A stretch of DNA of 64,000 bases. Origin: an uncultured Collinsella sp. (lineage in GTDB: Bacteria; Actinomycetota; Coriobacteriia; Coriobacteriales; Coriobacteriaceae). Each line of letters starts with the position of its first letter. Position 1 is the first letter of the stretch. Below, piece by piece: positions 1 through 7,320 of the stretch. Under the pieces are notes generated by a model. It was not told where the DNA came from and did not search any database. It worked only from the letters and a program-made list of their open reading frames with translations. The DNA is taken from positions 62,001-126,000 of the forward strand of contig UQHT01000001.1 of NCBI GenBank assembly GCA_900540875.1. Direction: 5' to 3'. Position numbers and translations under genes: made by a program.

Positions 1-1330
1 CAAAAGCCCCGCGGCGGTTGAGCACGGTAAAGGCAATCACGCAGATGACCGCCGACAAAATCGAACCGCACGGCGAGGCGATGCCCATGGGAAACAACGT
101 ATCGGAATAGGCGTTCGACAGCAGCCACGCGCCGGGCACGCGAATGAGGGCCACGGCCAGCACGTTGTGCGCAAAGCCGATGTAGCTCTTGCCGTATGCG
201 GCGAAAAAGCCGCTAAAGCAAATGTGGATGCCGGCAAAGATTGCATCGAAAATATAACTGTGCATATAGCCGGTACCGGCCGCGACCACCGCGGGGTCCT
301 TGGCAAAAAAGCCAATAAACGCCGGCGCCACCAGCCACATCAGCGCTGTAATCAGGCAGCCGTACACCACCGAGATGGTCATGGCATCCTTGAGCACCTG
401 ACGCGCGCGGTCGCCCTTGCCCGCGCCGGCGTTTTGTGCCGTGAGCGCGCTGACGGTAGCGCCCATGGAACTCGGCACGATAAACAAAAAGCTGATCATC
501 TTCTCGACCAGGCCCACGGCGGCGGCGTCGACCAGACCGCGGTGGTTGGCGATGACGGTGATAAACATAAACGCCACCTGGATGCAGCCGTCCTGCACAG
601 CCACGGGCACGCCGATTTTAAGAATGCTGCCGAGCACCTCGGGCTGGGGGCGCAGGTCGCTGCGCTTAACGTGGATGTTTGTGCGACGGCTCTTGAGCCA
701 CATGAGCGCGAGGGCAACGCTGGCCGTCTGCGCGGTCACCGTGCCGAGCGCTGCGCCCACGGGGCCGAGCCCCATGTGGCCGATAAACAGAAAATCGAGC
801 GCGATGTTGATGATGCACGCCACGCCGATCACGTACATGGGCGAGCGCGAATCGCCCAGCCCGCGAAAGATGGCCGAGAGGATGTTGTACGCGGCGATAA
901 AGGGAATGCCGATAAAGCAAATGCGCAGGTAGGCGGCGGTGCCTTCGACCGCTTCGGCCGGCGTGCCAATGAGCGCCACGATCTGCGGGCACAGTGCGAG
1001 CAAGGCAGCGGCCAGTACCACCGAGACACCCATAAACAGCGTAATGGTGTTGCCGATAGCGGTTTCGGCGCGATCGAAGCGGCGCGAGCCCACGGCGTGG
1101 CCGACGATGACCGTCGTCCCCATGGCCAGGCCCACGAGCGTCACGGTAATGATATAGAGCGTCTGCGCGCCGTTGCCCACGGCGGTGATGCCGGCGGCGC
1201 CGCTAAACTGTCCCATCATGTACAGGTCGGCCATGCCGTAGAGCATCTGCAAAAAGTACGAGAGCATATAGGGCAGGGCAAAGACCGCGATGGTCTTGAG
1301 GACATTGCCGCGTGTGAGGTCGTGTTCCAT
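1..1330 (-). CDS. MATE family multidrug efflux transporter (3' end cut by window edge)
   Basis: Reading leftward from ATG at 1330 the frame stays open for about 443 codons to the window edge. The N-terminus (MEHDLTRGNVLKTIAVFALP, followed by YMLSYFLQMLYG) is typical of MATE (MepA/NorM-like) exporters: a short cytoplasmic tail, then helix 1 with an LQ..Y/G pattern, then many hydrophobic segments. MATE proteins exchange Na+ or H+ for cationic drugs at the inner membrane. Family length is about 450 residues, so only a few C-terminal residues are missing. Several open frames on the other strand are shadows of this gene. The substrate cannot be told from sequence. Confidence 0.88.
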   Translation of the reverse strand, partial: MEHDLTRGNVLKTIAVFALPYMLSYFLQMLYGMADLYMMGQFSGAAGITAVGNGAQTLYIITVTLVGLAMGTTVIVGHAVGSRRFDRAETAIGNTITLFMGVSVVLAAALLALCPQIVALIGTPAEAVEGTAAYLRICFIGIPFIAAYNILSAIFRGLGDSRSPMYVIGVACIINIALDFLFIGHMGLGPVGAALGTVTAQTASVALALMWLKSRRTNIHVKRSDLRPQPEVLGSILKIGVPVAVQDGCIQVAFMFITVIANHRGLVDAAAVGLVEKMISFLFIVPSSMGATVSALTAQNAGAGKGDRARQVLKDAMTISVVYGCLITALMWLVAPAFIGFFAKDPAVVAAGTGYMHSYIFDAIFAGIHICFSGFFAAYGKSYIGFAHNVLAVALIRVPGAWLLSNAYSDTLFPMGIASPCGSILSAVICVIAFTVLNRRGAF

Positions 1331-1480
1331 AGGTGGGGCTTTCTGGCTGGGTTTGTTTACGTACCAGTGTAGTGAAAACCCTATAACGATTGTAGAGTCA
1401 AGGTTTGTGTTGGCAGCGGGGCGAAAAAGTCACGCTCCAAGCACGATGCTTTGACCCCTCCATGCCCCTCACCTCGCCTC

Positions 1481-1546
1481 AAACCATCACAACATTCGAC
1501 GTTTTTTGCCAAAATCGGGAAAAGCATCGAATGTTGCGATGGTTTT
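1481..1546. repeat. Palindromic repeat family R1, copy 1
   Basis: A 66-bp imperfect inverted repeat. The arms carry CCATCACAACATTCGA and TCGAATGTTGCGATGG around a loop containing TTTTTTGCCAAAAT. Near-identical copies lie at 2723, 12373 and 23690, always between genes. It sits in the 316-bp gap between the MATE gene and the DUF559 gene; I see no gene in that gap. It may act as a transcript-end hairpin or be a REP/BIME-like element. Confidence 0.85.
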
Positions 1547-1646
1547 CCTACCACTCGATCGGGTGGAATCGCTTTCTTGCGCACGAAGGTGTGCGGACCC
1601 GTGGGCAGGGGAATAAGGTTGGTTATCCGACTCCATTGGAGGGCTC

Positions 1647-2684
1647 ATGGACCTGCCGATCGTCCTGTCCCATAAGACTGCCTGGCTGTACCACAACGTG
1701 GCGCGCCCGTCCGAGCCGCTCTCGCGAGCAAGCAGCCTATACGATGAGGACTCGCCTGCTAACGAGGCGGAGCCGACTGCGGGCCTGTCCAAATTGGGAC
1801 TCGATGTCAAGGGGCTGAGGGCTTCAACGGCAGTTGGGATCGTTACCGACTATCTGGTTTCGCTTGGTATTCCACGAGAAGAGCTCAATCATATCGACAC
1901 GCTCGTCAACTTTGATTTTGAGCGTTCGACGCCGGCTGGATTTAGGTGCCACGTGTTTGGGGCGCCGGTACCTCCAGGCCATCTTATCGAGGTGGCAGAG
2001 GGCCTTCTAGTGGTGGATGAGGTCATGTGTTTTGTCCAAGCGGGTTCGTGGATGAGTGAGCCCGAGCAGCTGGAATATGGCTACGAAATCTGTGCCCGAT
2101 ACCATTTGAATCATCTGTCGACAGGCGATTATATCGAGATGGGGCAGAGGTATACCGTTGCCGACTTGATTGCCTATTGCAATGAGAACCGATCTCGTCA
2201 GGGGGCTGTACGCGCGGCCGCCGTGCTCAAGCGCGTGCACGATGGCGCGCGGTCGCCCATGGAGACGGCCACCGCAATCATGGTCGTAGCAAAACGTTTC
2301 CAGGGCGGGCTGGGATACGCCAAAATCGAGCTCAACCATAGGGTCGATGTTCCCAACGAGTTCAAGTGTCTCGCAAAGGCCGAGTATTTCGAGATTGACG
2401 TATATGCGCCTGCGAGCGGTACGGGGATTGAATACAACGGCTCGGACCATCTTGATAAACAGCGCAGCGCGTCGGATGCGGAGCGTATGACCGTACTGAG
2501 CGCGCTGGGCTTTAGGATGATCGTCCTCACCGGGACTCAGTTTGCCCATCAGCTGCAATTGCACCGGGCGATGAACGCCATTGCGCTCGCTATGGGCCTC
2601 AAGTGCGACCGAAGCGAAGCGTTCCAAAAGCGGCAGAACGACCTTCGAGAATTCGTGATTCGCCACTGGGACGGCGGCCTCTAG
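1647..2684 (+). CDS. DUF559-type endonuclease-domain protein (hypothetical)
   Basis: A 345-residue protein starting at ATG 1647 behind TTGGAGGG. The middle (about residues 125-230) has the pattern of actinobacterial proteins described as AbiEi-like/DUF559: CFVQAGSW...EQLEYGYEIC..., then SPMETATAIM..., then a GGLGYAKIELNHRV block. The C-terminal part (about 245-300) resembles a very-short-patch-repair/PD-(D/E)XK nuclease core, with EIDVYAP, IEYNGSDH, a later D..R, and ALGFRMIVLTG. Coriobacteria often have several such single genes of unknown role. Here it stands alone and is flanked by two copies of repeat R1, so it may be a mobile or exchangeable cassette. Nuclease activity is inferred, not shown. 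Confidence 0.7.
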   Translation: MDLPIVLSHKTAWLYHNVARPSEPLSRASSLYDEDSPANEAEPTAGLSKLGLDVKGLRASTAVGIVTDYLVSLGIPREELNHIDTLVNFDFERSTPAGFRCHVFGAPVPPGHLIEVAEGLLVVDEVMCFVQAGSWMSEPEQLEYGYEICARYHLNHLSTGDYIEMGQRYTVADLIAYCNENRSRQGAVRAAAVLKRVHDGARSPMETATAIMVVAKRFQGGLGYAKIELNHRVDVPNEFKCLAKAEYFEIDVYAPASGTGIEYNGSDHLDKQRSASDAERMTVLSALGFRMIVLTGTQFAHQLQLHRAMNAIALAMGLKCDRSEAFQKRQNDLREFVIRHWDGGL

Positions 2685-2722
2685 GGGCGCTTTGGTCTTT
2701 CTACGGGGTGCCGTGGGCAGGC

Positions 2723-2786
2723 AAACCATCACAACATTCGACGTTTTTTGCCAAAAACGGGAAAAGCATCGAATGTTGTGATGGTC
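2723..2786. repeat. Palindromic repeat family R1, copy 2
   Basis: Almost identical to the copy at 1481, with the same 16-bp arms and the same TTTTTTGCCAAAA loop. It lies 38 bp after the stop of the DUF559 gene, so that gene is bracketed by two direct copies of the same palindrome. Confidence 0.85.
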
Positions 2787-2919
2787 TGTGTGTTGAGGAT
2801 GGGCTTGGGAAGTCCGTTTTGCTCGAAGCGACCTGTCCTGTCGTACGGGTGTCGGCATGATTCTCTCGTGGGGTATTATGTTTTCCGAAGAATAAAACGC
2901 CGCGTGAGGGGAGGGCTGC

Positions 2920-3975
2920 GTGGACGGGCGCGTGCAACATGACGGCTTTGGCCGCGATATCAACTACCTGCGCATTGCCGTTACCGACAAGTGCAATTTC
3001 CGCTGCATTTACTGCATGCCAGCCGATGGCGTGGCGCCCCGCGCGCACGACGAGCTGCTCAGCGCCGAGGAAATCGCCCGCTTTGTGCGCTTGGTGGCGG
3101 GGGAGGGCATTCGTCGCGTACGCCTGACGGGCGGCGAGCCGCTGGTCAGCCGCCGTATCATCCCACTTATTCGTGACATCCGCGCGATTCCGCAGATCGA
3201 GGACATCTCGCTTACCACCAATGGCGCCCTGCTGCCCAAGCTGGCACCGCAGCTCAAAGATGCCGGGCTTAACCGCGTTAACATCTCGCTCGACACACTC
3301 GACCCTACGCTGTTTGGAAAGATCACGCGCCTGGGTCGACTCGAGCAGACCATGGCTGGCATCGACGCGGCGCTGGCTTGGGGCTTTGAGCCCGTTAAGG
3401 TCAACTGCGTTGTGGTGCGCCGGCTCAGCCAGGATGTGGCAGCCCTTGCGCGGCTGACCGTCGACCGCCCCATCCACCTGCGCTTTATCGAATACATGCC
3501 CATTGGCGACGAGCGCACGAGCTCGCATTGCGCTGTGGACCCGCATGCGCCCACGCTCAATCCCGAGCTGTGGGACGCGAGTGACACCGTGCCGAGTGAC
3601 GAGCTGCGGGCGCGCATCAATGCCGGGGCCACCGCGGCGGGACTGGGCGAGCTCGAGCCGCTCGACATTAACGACGCTCCCGCCGGCGCGGGCCCTGCTC
3701 GCTATTGGCACTTTCCGGGCGCGGTGGGAACGGTCGGCTTCATCAGCGCCATGTCCAATCATTTTTGCGCGAATTGCAACCGTCTGCGCCTGACGGCCGA
3801 CGGCAACGTGCGTCCGTGCCTGTTTAGCGATGCCGAGTATTCGGTGCGCGACGCCCTGCGCCGTGGTGATGATATGCAGGTACTTTCGATTTGGCGCGAT
3901 GCCGTGGCCCACAAACCGCAGGAACACGCGATAATTGAGGGCACGCAACGATTTATGTCCCAAATCGGAGGATGA
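2920..3975 (+). CDS. moaA: GTP 3',8-cyclase MoaA (molybdenum cofactor biosynthesis)
   Basis: A radical-SAM enzyme that with MoaC converts GTP to cyclic pyranopterin monophosphate, the first step of molybdenum cofactor synthesis. The N-terminal 4Fe-4S motif CNFRCIYC gives Cys25, Cys29 and Cys32. The second cluster is seen as CANC (Cys283, Cys286) with Cys300 (RPCLFSD), and the protein ends in the Gly-Gly tail that MoaA needs for activity. The length of 351 residues is normal. The start is GTG 2920, chosen because GAGGGGAGG lies just upstream and no ATG fits. The next gene starts 4 bp after the stop, so moaA and moaC-mobB form an operon. Confidence 0.95.
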   Translation: MDGRVQHDGFGRDINYLRIAVTDKCNFRCIYCMPADGVAPRAHDELLSAEEIARFVRLVAGEGIRRVRLTGGEPLVSRRIIPLIRDIRAIPQIEDISLTTNGALLPKLAPQLKDAGLNRVNISLDTLDPTLFGKITRLGRLEQTMAGIDAALAWGFEPVKVNCVVVRRLSQDVAALARLTVDRPIHLRFIEYMPIGDERTSSHCAVDPHAPTLNPELWDASDTVPSDELRARINAGATAAGLGELEPLDINDAPAGAGPARYWHFPGAVGTVGFISAMSNHFCANCNRLRLTADGNVRPCLFSDAEYSVRDALRRGDDMQVLSIWRDAVAHKPQEHAIIEGTQRFMSQIGG

Positions 3976-3979
3976 TCAT

Positions 3980-5281
3980 ATGGCCAAGAGCAGGTACGCC
4001 GATGCCACCAAGGCCGCTCGCAGGGCCGCGATGTCTGCCCATAAAGCCACGGCTGCGGCGAATGCTGGCAACGCCGACGCGTCCGTGCGGCCGACTGCCA
4101 GCGCTGTCGCCGAGCCCGCCCGCGACGCCCGTCGCGACGAGCTGACGCACGTGGACGCCAAGGGCGAGGTACGCATGGTCGACGTGTCCGACAAGGCCGA
4201 GACCCATCGCACCGCCATCGCCGAGGGCACCATCCTCATGCACCCTGAGACGCAAACCATGGTGCTGCAGGACCGCGCCAAAAAGGGCGACGTGCTTGCC
4301 TGCGCGCGCGTGGCGGGCATCATGGCCATCAAACGCACGAGCGACATCATCCCCATGTGCCATCCGTTGCTCATTACCAAGAGCAAGTGCGACATTGCGC
4401 CCATCGCTGCGGCGGGGACGCCGGCCGAGGACGTGCCCGAGGGCTGGGCGCCGGCGCGCGCGGATGGGCAGGTTGGCTTTCACGTGCTGGTTACGGCCGG
4501 CGTAACGGGCAAGACGGGTATCGAGATGGAGGCCCTGACCGGCGCGAGTGCCGCGTGTCTGACCATCTATGACATGTGCAAGGCGGTCGATCGCGGCATG
4601 GAGATCGTCGACGTGCGCCTGCTGCACAAGGAGGGCGGCCGTTCGGGCGTGTGGGATCGTGCGGAGCGTCAGGTTGCTGCTGTTGAGGCCGTGGCCGCTG
4701 ACGGTGCCACGCTCGCAAGCGCACCCGTCGCCGTCGCGCCCGCTGCTCCGGCACCGGCCGTCCCCGCGATCGCGTTTATCGGCTACCAGAACTCGGGCAA
4801 GACCACGCTCGTCGAGAAGGTTATCGCCGAGCTCACCCGCCGCGGCCTGCGCGTGGGTTCACTCAAGCATCACGGGCACCACGGCTTTGATATCGACGTG
4901 CCCGCTAAGGATACGTGGCGCCATCACCAGGCCGGATCCAAGCACGTGGGCCTCATCTGCGCCACGCGTTGGGCGGAGTACGCCGACACGCGCGAGGAGG
5001 ACGAGATGCCCGCGCGCGAGCTGCTGTCGCGCTACAACGATGTCGACGTGGTGATCATCGAGGGCTACAAGACCGAGGGCTTCGACAACATCGTGGTCGC
5101 GCGCTCGGGTGTCGACCGTCTGCGCGGCAAGAGCTCACTCGACCTGGTCGATGGTCACACGCTGGCCCTTGCCTGCAACGAGGCACTGGCGCGTCAGGCC
5201 TTCGACGCCGGCTTTGCAACCAGAGCCATCAACATCAACGACGCCCGAGCCATCTGCGATCTGATCCAAGATCATCTTTAA
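3980..5281 (+). CDS. moaC: MoaC-MobB fusion: cyclic pyranopterin monophosphate synthase plus Mo-guanine-dinucleotide GTPase adaptor
   Basis: Two cofactor proteins joined in one 433-residue chain. Residues about 50-225 are MoaC (MVDVSDK, TQTMVLQDRAKKGDV, IPMCHPL, GKTGIEMEALTGAS, DMCKAVDRGM, KEGGRSG), which closes the cyclic pyranopterin ring. After an Ala/Pro-rich linker, residues about 255-433 are MobB: P-loop GYQNSGKTTL, then KHHGHHGFD, DTWRHHQAGS and VVIIEGYKTEG. MobB helps nucleotide addition to the cofactor. The start is ATG 3980 with CGGAGGA at 3966; earlier starts would overlap moaA. The first 50 residues are Ala-rich and match neither domain. MoaC and MobB act at opposite ends of the pathway, so the fusion is notable. 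Confidence 0.92.
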   Translation: MAKSRYADATKAARRAAMSAHKATAAANAGNADASVRPTASAVAEPARDARRDELTHVDAKGEVRMVDVSDKAETHRTAIAEGTILMHPETQTMVLQDRAKKGDVLACARVAGIMAIKRTSDIIPMCHPLLITKSKCDIAPIAAAGTPAEDVPEGWAPARADGQVGFHVLVTAGVTGKTGIEMEALTGASAACLTIYDMCKAVDRGMEIVDVRLLHKEGGRSGVWDRAERQVAAVEAVAADGATLASAPVAVAPAAPAPAVPAIAFIGYQNSGKTTLVEKVIAELTRRGLRVGSLKHHGHHGFDIDVPAKDTWRHHQAGSKHVGLICATRWAEYADTREEDEMPARELLSRYNDVDVVIIEGYKTEGFDNIVVARSGVDRLRGKSSLDLVDGHTLALACNEALARQAFDAGFATRAININDARAICDLIQDHL

Positions 5282-5294
5282 GGCTTGGCGCTGC

Positions 5295-5394
5295 GCCGGC
5301 CCCAAGCACCCCATCTCGCCCCTCAAGCCGTCGCTCGCGTACCAAAGTACGCGTCGCTCCTCTTTCGGGGCGACCTGGGGCACTTGGAACCGGC
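5295..5394. repeat. Long imperfect inverted repeat after the moa operon
   Basis: Arms of about 33 bp (5295-5327 and 5362-5394) pair with few mismatches: GCCGG..CCAAG..CCCCA on the left against its complement on the right. An inner hairpin GCGTAC/GTACGC closes the centre. No long T run follows directly. It may fold into a large transcript-end structure or be an extragenic repeat. Confidence 0.75.
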
Positions 5395-5417
5395 TCGCTG
5401 CGCTGCCATAACATGCC

Positions 5418-5449
5418 AAAAAGGGACAGGCATCTTTGTGGTGGTTTTT
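5418..5449. repeat. Partial copy of palindromic repeat family R2
   Basis: Only the right arm of the R2 family is kept (AGGGACAGGCATCTTTGTGG, then TGGTTTTT). The left CCACCACAAAGG arm is missing, so this is a decayed half element. It lies just before the promoter of the phosphatase gene. Confidence 0.6.
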
Positions 5450-5460
5450 GCAAAAAAGCT

Positions 5461-5491
5461 TTGACTTAAAGTTAGCTCAAGGTGTCATAAT
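5461..5491 (+). promoter_or_regulatory. Candidate promoter with 19-bp spacer (MerR-type layout)
   Basis: TTGACT at 5461-5466 and CATAAT at 5486-5491 are 19 bp apart. The spacer holds a partly symmetric CTTAAAGTTAGCTCAAG. MerR-family activators typically use over-long spacers with a dyad between the two boxes. The promoter faces the histidine phosphatase gene. No merR gene is in the window, so the regulator is inferred. Confidence 0.45.
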
Positions 5492-5523
5492 CGCTGACAA
5501 ACGATTGCGATCACGGAGGCCTC

Positions 5524-6108
5524 ATGTCAAAACTGTACTTTATGCGTCACGGTCAAACGCTCTTTAACTTGCTTCGTCGCAAGCAGGGCTGGTGTGACTC
5601 GCCGCTCACCGAGCTGGGAATCGAGCAGGCTAAAGCTGTCGGTGCGACCCTGCGAGGGCGTGGCCTTACGTTTGACCATGCGTACAGTTCGACGTCCGAG
5701 CGTGCGTGCGACACGCTTGAGCTTGCGTTCCCCGGTCAGCCTTACGAGCGCGTCAAGGGCCTTAAGGAGTGGAACTTTGGCAAATTTGAGGGCGCGAGCG
5801 AGGATTTGAATCCGCGCCTGCCGTACGGCGATTTTTACAAGCAGTATGACGGCGAGGGCGAAGTCGAGTTTCGCGAGCGTATGATGGCGACCATCACCGA
5901 GTTCATGCAGCGCCCTGGACATGAGAGCGTGTTGTGCGTGAGCCATGGCGCCGCAGCGGCTCAGGTCATGCGCGGCGTGGGCGTGGAGCCGCTCAAGATG
6001 AAGCACCGCATTGGCAACTGCTGTGTGCTCGAACTCGACTTTGATGCTACTACCGGCACATTTGCTCTTGCAGATTTGTACAACCCCTACGGCACCCCGC
6101 GCGAGTAA
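5524..6108 (+). CDS. Histidine phosphatase family protein (phosphoglycerate-mutase-like)
   Basis: A 194-residue cytoplasmic protein of the branch-1 histidine phosphatase superfamily. The catalytic RHG motif is YFMRHGQT near residue 8. Further family residues follow: PLTELGIEQA, YSSTSERACDT with the substrate-binding Arg, KEWNFGKFEG with the Glu acid, and the second catalytic His in CVSHGAA. The family covers sugar-phosphate phosphatases and cofactor-dependent mutases; the short length favours a phosphatase. ATG 5524 has ACGGAGGC upstream. It is a single gene ended by an R2 hairpin. The substrate is unknown. Confidence 0.9.
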   Translation: MSKLYFMRHGQTLFNLLRRKQGWCDSPLTELGIEQAKAVGATLRGRGLTFDHAYSSTSERACDTLELAFPGQPYERVKGLKEWNFGKFEGASEDLNPRLPYGDFYKQYDGEGEVEFRERMMATITEFMQRPGHESVLCVSHGAAAAQVMRGVGVEPLKMKHRIGNCCVLELDFDATTGTFALADLYNPYGTPRE

Positions 6109-6124
6109 CATCGGGGCATCAGCC

Positions 6125-6165
6125 AAAACCACCACAAAGGGGCCAGGCACCTTTGTGGTGGTTTT
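6125..6165. repeat. Palindromic repeat R2, likely also a terminator
   Basis: A near-perfect hairpin: ACCACCACAAAGG pairs with CCTTTGTGGTGGT around GGCCAGGCA, then TTTT. It follows the phosphatase stop by 17 bp and could end its transcript. Other copies are at 10885, 12456, 13420 and 23643, with a half copy at 5418. Confidence 0.8.
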
Positions 6166-6266
6166 GCCGTTTACAGGCGATTTCCTACCGTTCGGCGGAC
6201 TTTCGCACTAACGGGGCTTACGCTGCATGCAAGTTTCATCCTACAATCGCTCACGTGCTCACAAGT

Positions 6267-6355
6267 TTGTTACTCCTCGGGAGGCATCACTTGCGCATAA
6301 TAGAAGACGAGGAATAACACCCCGTCGTCTAGCGCCGATGTCCGAGGAGTTTTTT
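6267..6355 (+). promoter_or_regulatory. RAT-like antiterminator site overlapping a leader terminator
   Basis: TTGTTACT (6267-6274), a short stem, then AGGCA (6282-6286) match the known ribonucleic antiterminator (RAT) pattern bound by BglG/LicT/SacY proteins. Its arm CTCCTCGG (6273-6280) can instead pair with CCGAGGAG (6342-6349), which is followed by six T (6350-6355). The two structures exclude each other, as in bgl and lic leaders. The competing hairpin also covers GAGGAG, the ribosome site of the next gene. This implies that the antiterminator controls its own gene. Confidence 0.7.
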
Positions 6356-6356
6356 C

Positions 6357-7202
6357 ATGCTCATTTTAAAGAAGATCAACAATAACGTTGCTCTCGCCGC
6401 CAGCGATGACGGCCGAGAGGTTGTTGTCTTTGGCAAGGGCATCGGTTTTCACGAGATGCCCTACGAGCTTGCCGATGAGTCGCTCATCCAGCGCAAATTC
6501 TATAACGTTCCCGAGAGCCTGCAGGATATGGTCGGCACACTTCCCGACGACGTTCTGCTCGCGGCAAGCGACATTGCCTGCTTCGCATCCCAGCAGCTTG
6601 GTTGCAAGCTGTCCGGTGGCCTGCCCTTTATCCTGGCAGATCACCTGCAGTTTGCCGTTCAGCGCGACGACGACCAGATCAGCGCTCCCAACCCGCTCGA
6701 GCATGAGGTGGCTTTCATCTACCCGCGTGAGCTCGAAATCGGTCAGGCCGCGCTCGCCATCGTGCAAAAGCACACCGGCGCCAAGCTGGGTCAGAACGAG
6801 GCCACGAGCATCGCGCTCCACATCGTTAACGCCGAGGTCGACGGCATGGGCCGCGCCAAGGACATGGACTTCATCATGAAGAGCACCCGCGTGCTTGACG
6901 AGGTAACCCATTCCGTGGAAAAGCAGCTCGGCTGCTCGCTCGACACGGCGTCGTACTGCTACATTCGCTTTCTTGCGCACCTGCGCTTTTTGGTTCGCCG
7001 CCTTGTTAAGGGCAGCTGCACGCAGACCGAGAACTCCTCACTGTTTATGCAGGCCGCCCGCGATTTTCCCGAGGCCTACCAGTGTGCGTACGCCATCAAC
7101 CGCGTGTTCGAGAAAGAGTTCAAGCAGAGCTGCTCGGACGAGGAGCTCTTGTATCTGATGATGCATATCAACCGTCTGCGATCGGCTTCGCGGACCGAGT
7201 GA
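6357..7202 (+). CDS. BglG/LicT-family transcriptional antiterminator
   Basis: A 281-residue RNA-binding regulator of the beta-glucoside genes. It has a CAT RNA-binding domain (about 1-55; KKINNNVALA, FGKGIGF), then PRD1 (about 66-170) with His96 and His154 (ALHIVNAE), and PRD2 (about 175-281) with His208 (FLAHLRF) and His270 (LMMHINRL). In this family, EII and HPr phosphorylate these histidines to turn the dimer off or on. It lies directly before the PTS permease, and its own leader carries the RAT-like site at 6267. It is very probably a functional LicT homologue; I give no symbol because bglG, licT and sacY cannot be told apart here. Confidence 0.93.
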   Translation: MLILKKINNNVALAASDDGREVVVFGKGIGFHEMPYELADESLIQRKFYNVPESLQDMVGTLPDDVLLAASDIACFASQQLGCKLSGGLPFILADHLQFAVQRDDDQISAPNPLEHEVAFIYPRELEIGQAALAIVQKHTGAKLGQNEATSIALHIVNAEVDGMGRAKDMDFIMKSTRVLDEVTHSVEKQLGCSLDTASYCYIRFLAHLRFLVRRLVKGSCTQTENSSLFMQAARDFPEAYQCAYAINRVFEKEFKQSCSDEELLYLMMHINRLRSASRTE

Positions 7203-7320
7203 GTAAAGCCGCCAGCCCGGCGGCAATCGCAACAATTCTTTTTGGTTTCTAACTGCGGGCAAGGTACCGGCTCGCGGTAGGGGATATTTTTGTCGAAATT
7301 TGGAAAAGAGAGGACAGATC

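Noticed and set aside
167..1372. A 401-codon open frame on the + strand opposite the MATE gene
   Set aside because: Its translation is rich in His, Arg and Asp without any domain; it is the mirror of the conserved transporter on the other strand in GC-rich DNA.
7240..7290. A second RAT and terminator before the PTS gene
   Set aside because: Only ACTGC...GGGCAAGG resembles the pattern; TTGTTACT and a clear competing terminator are missing.
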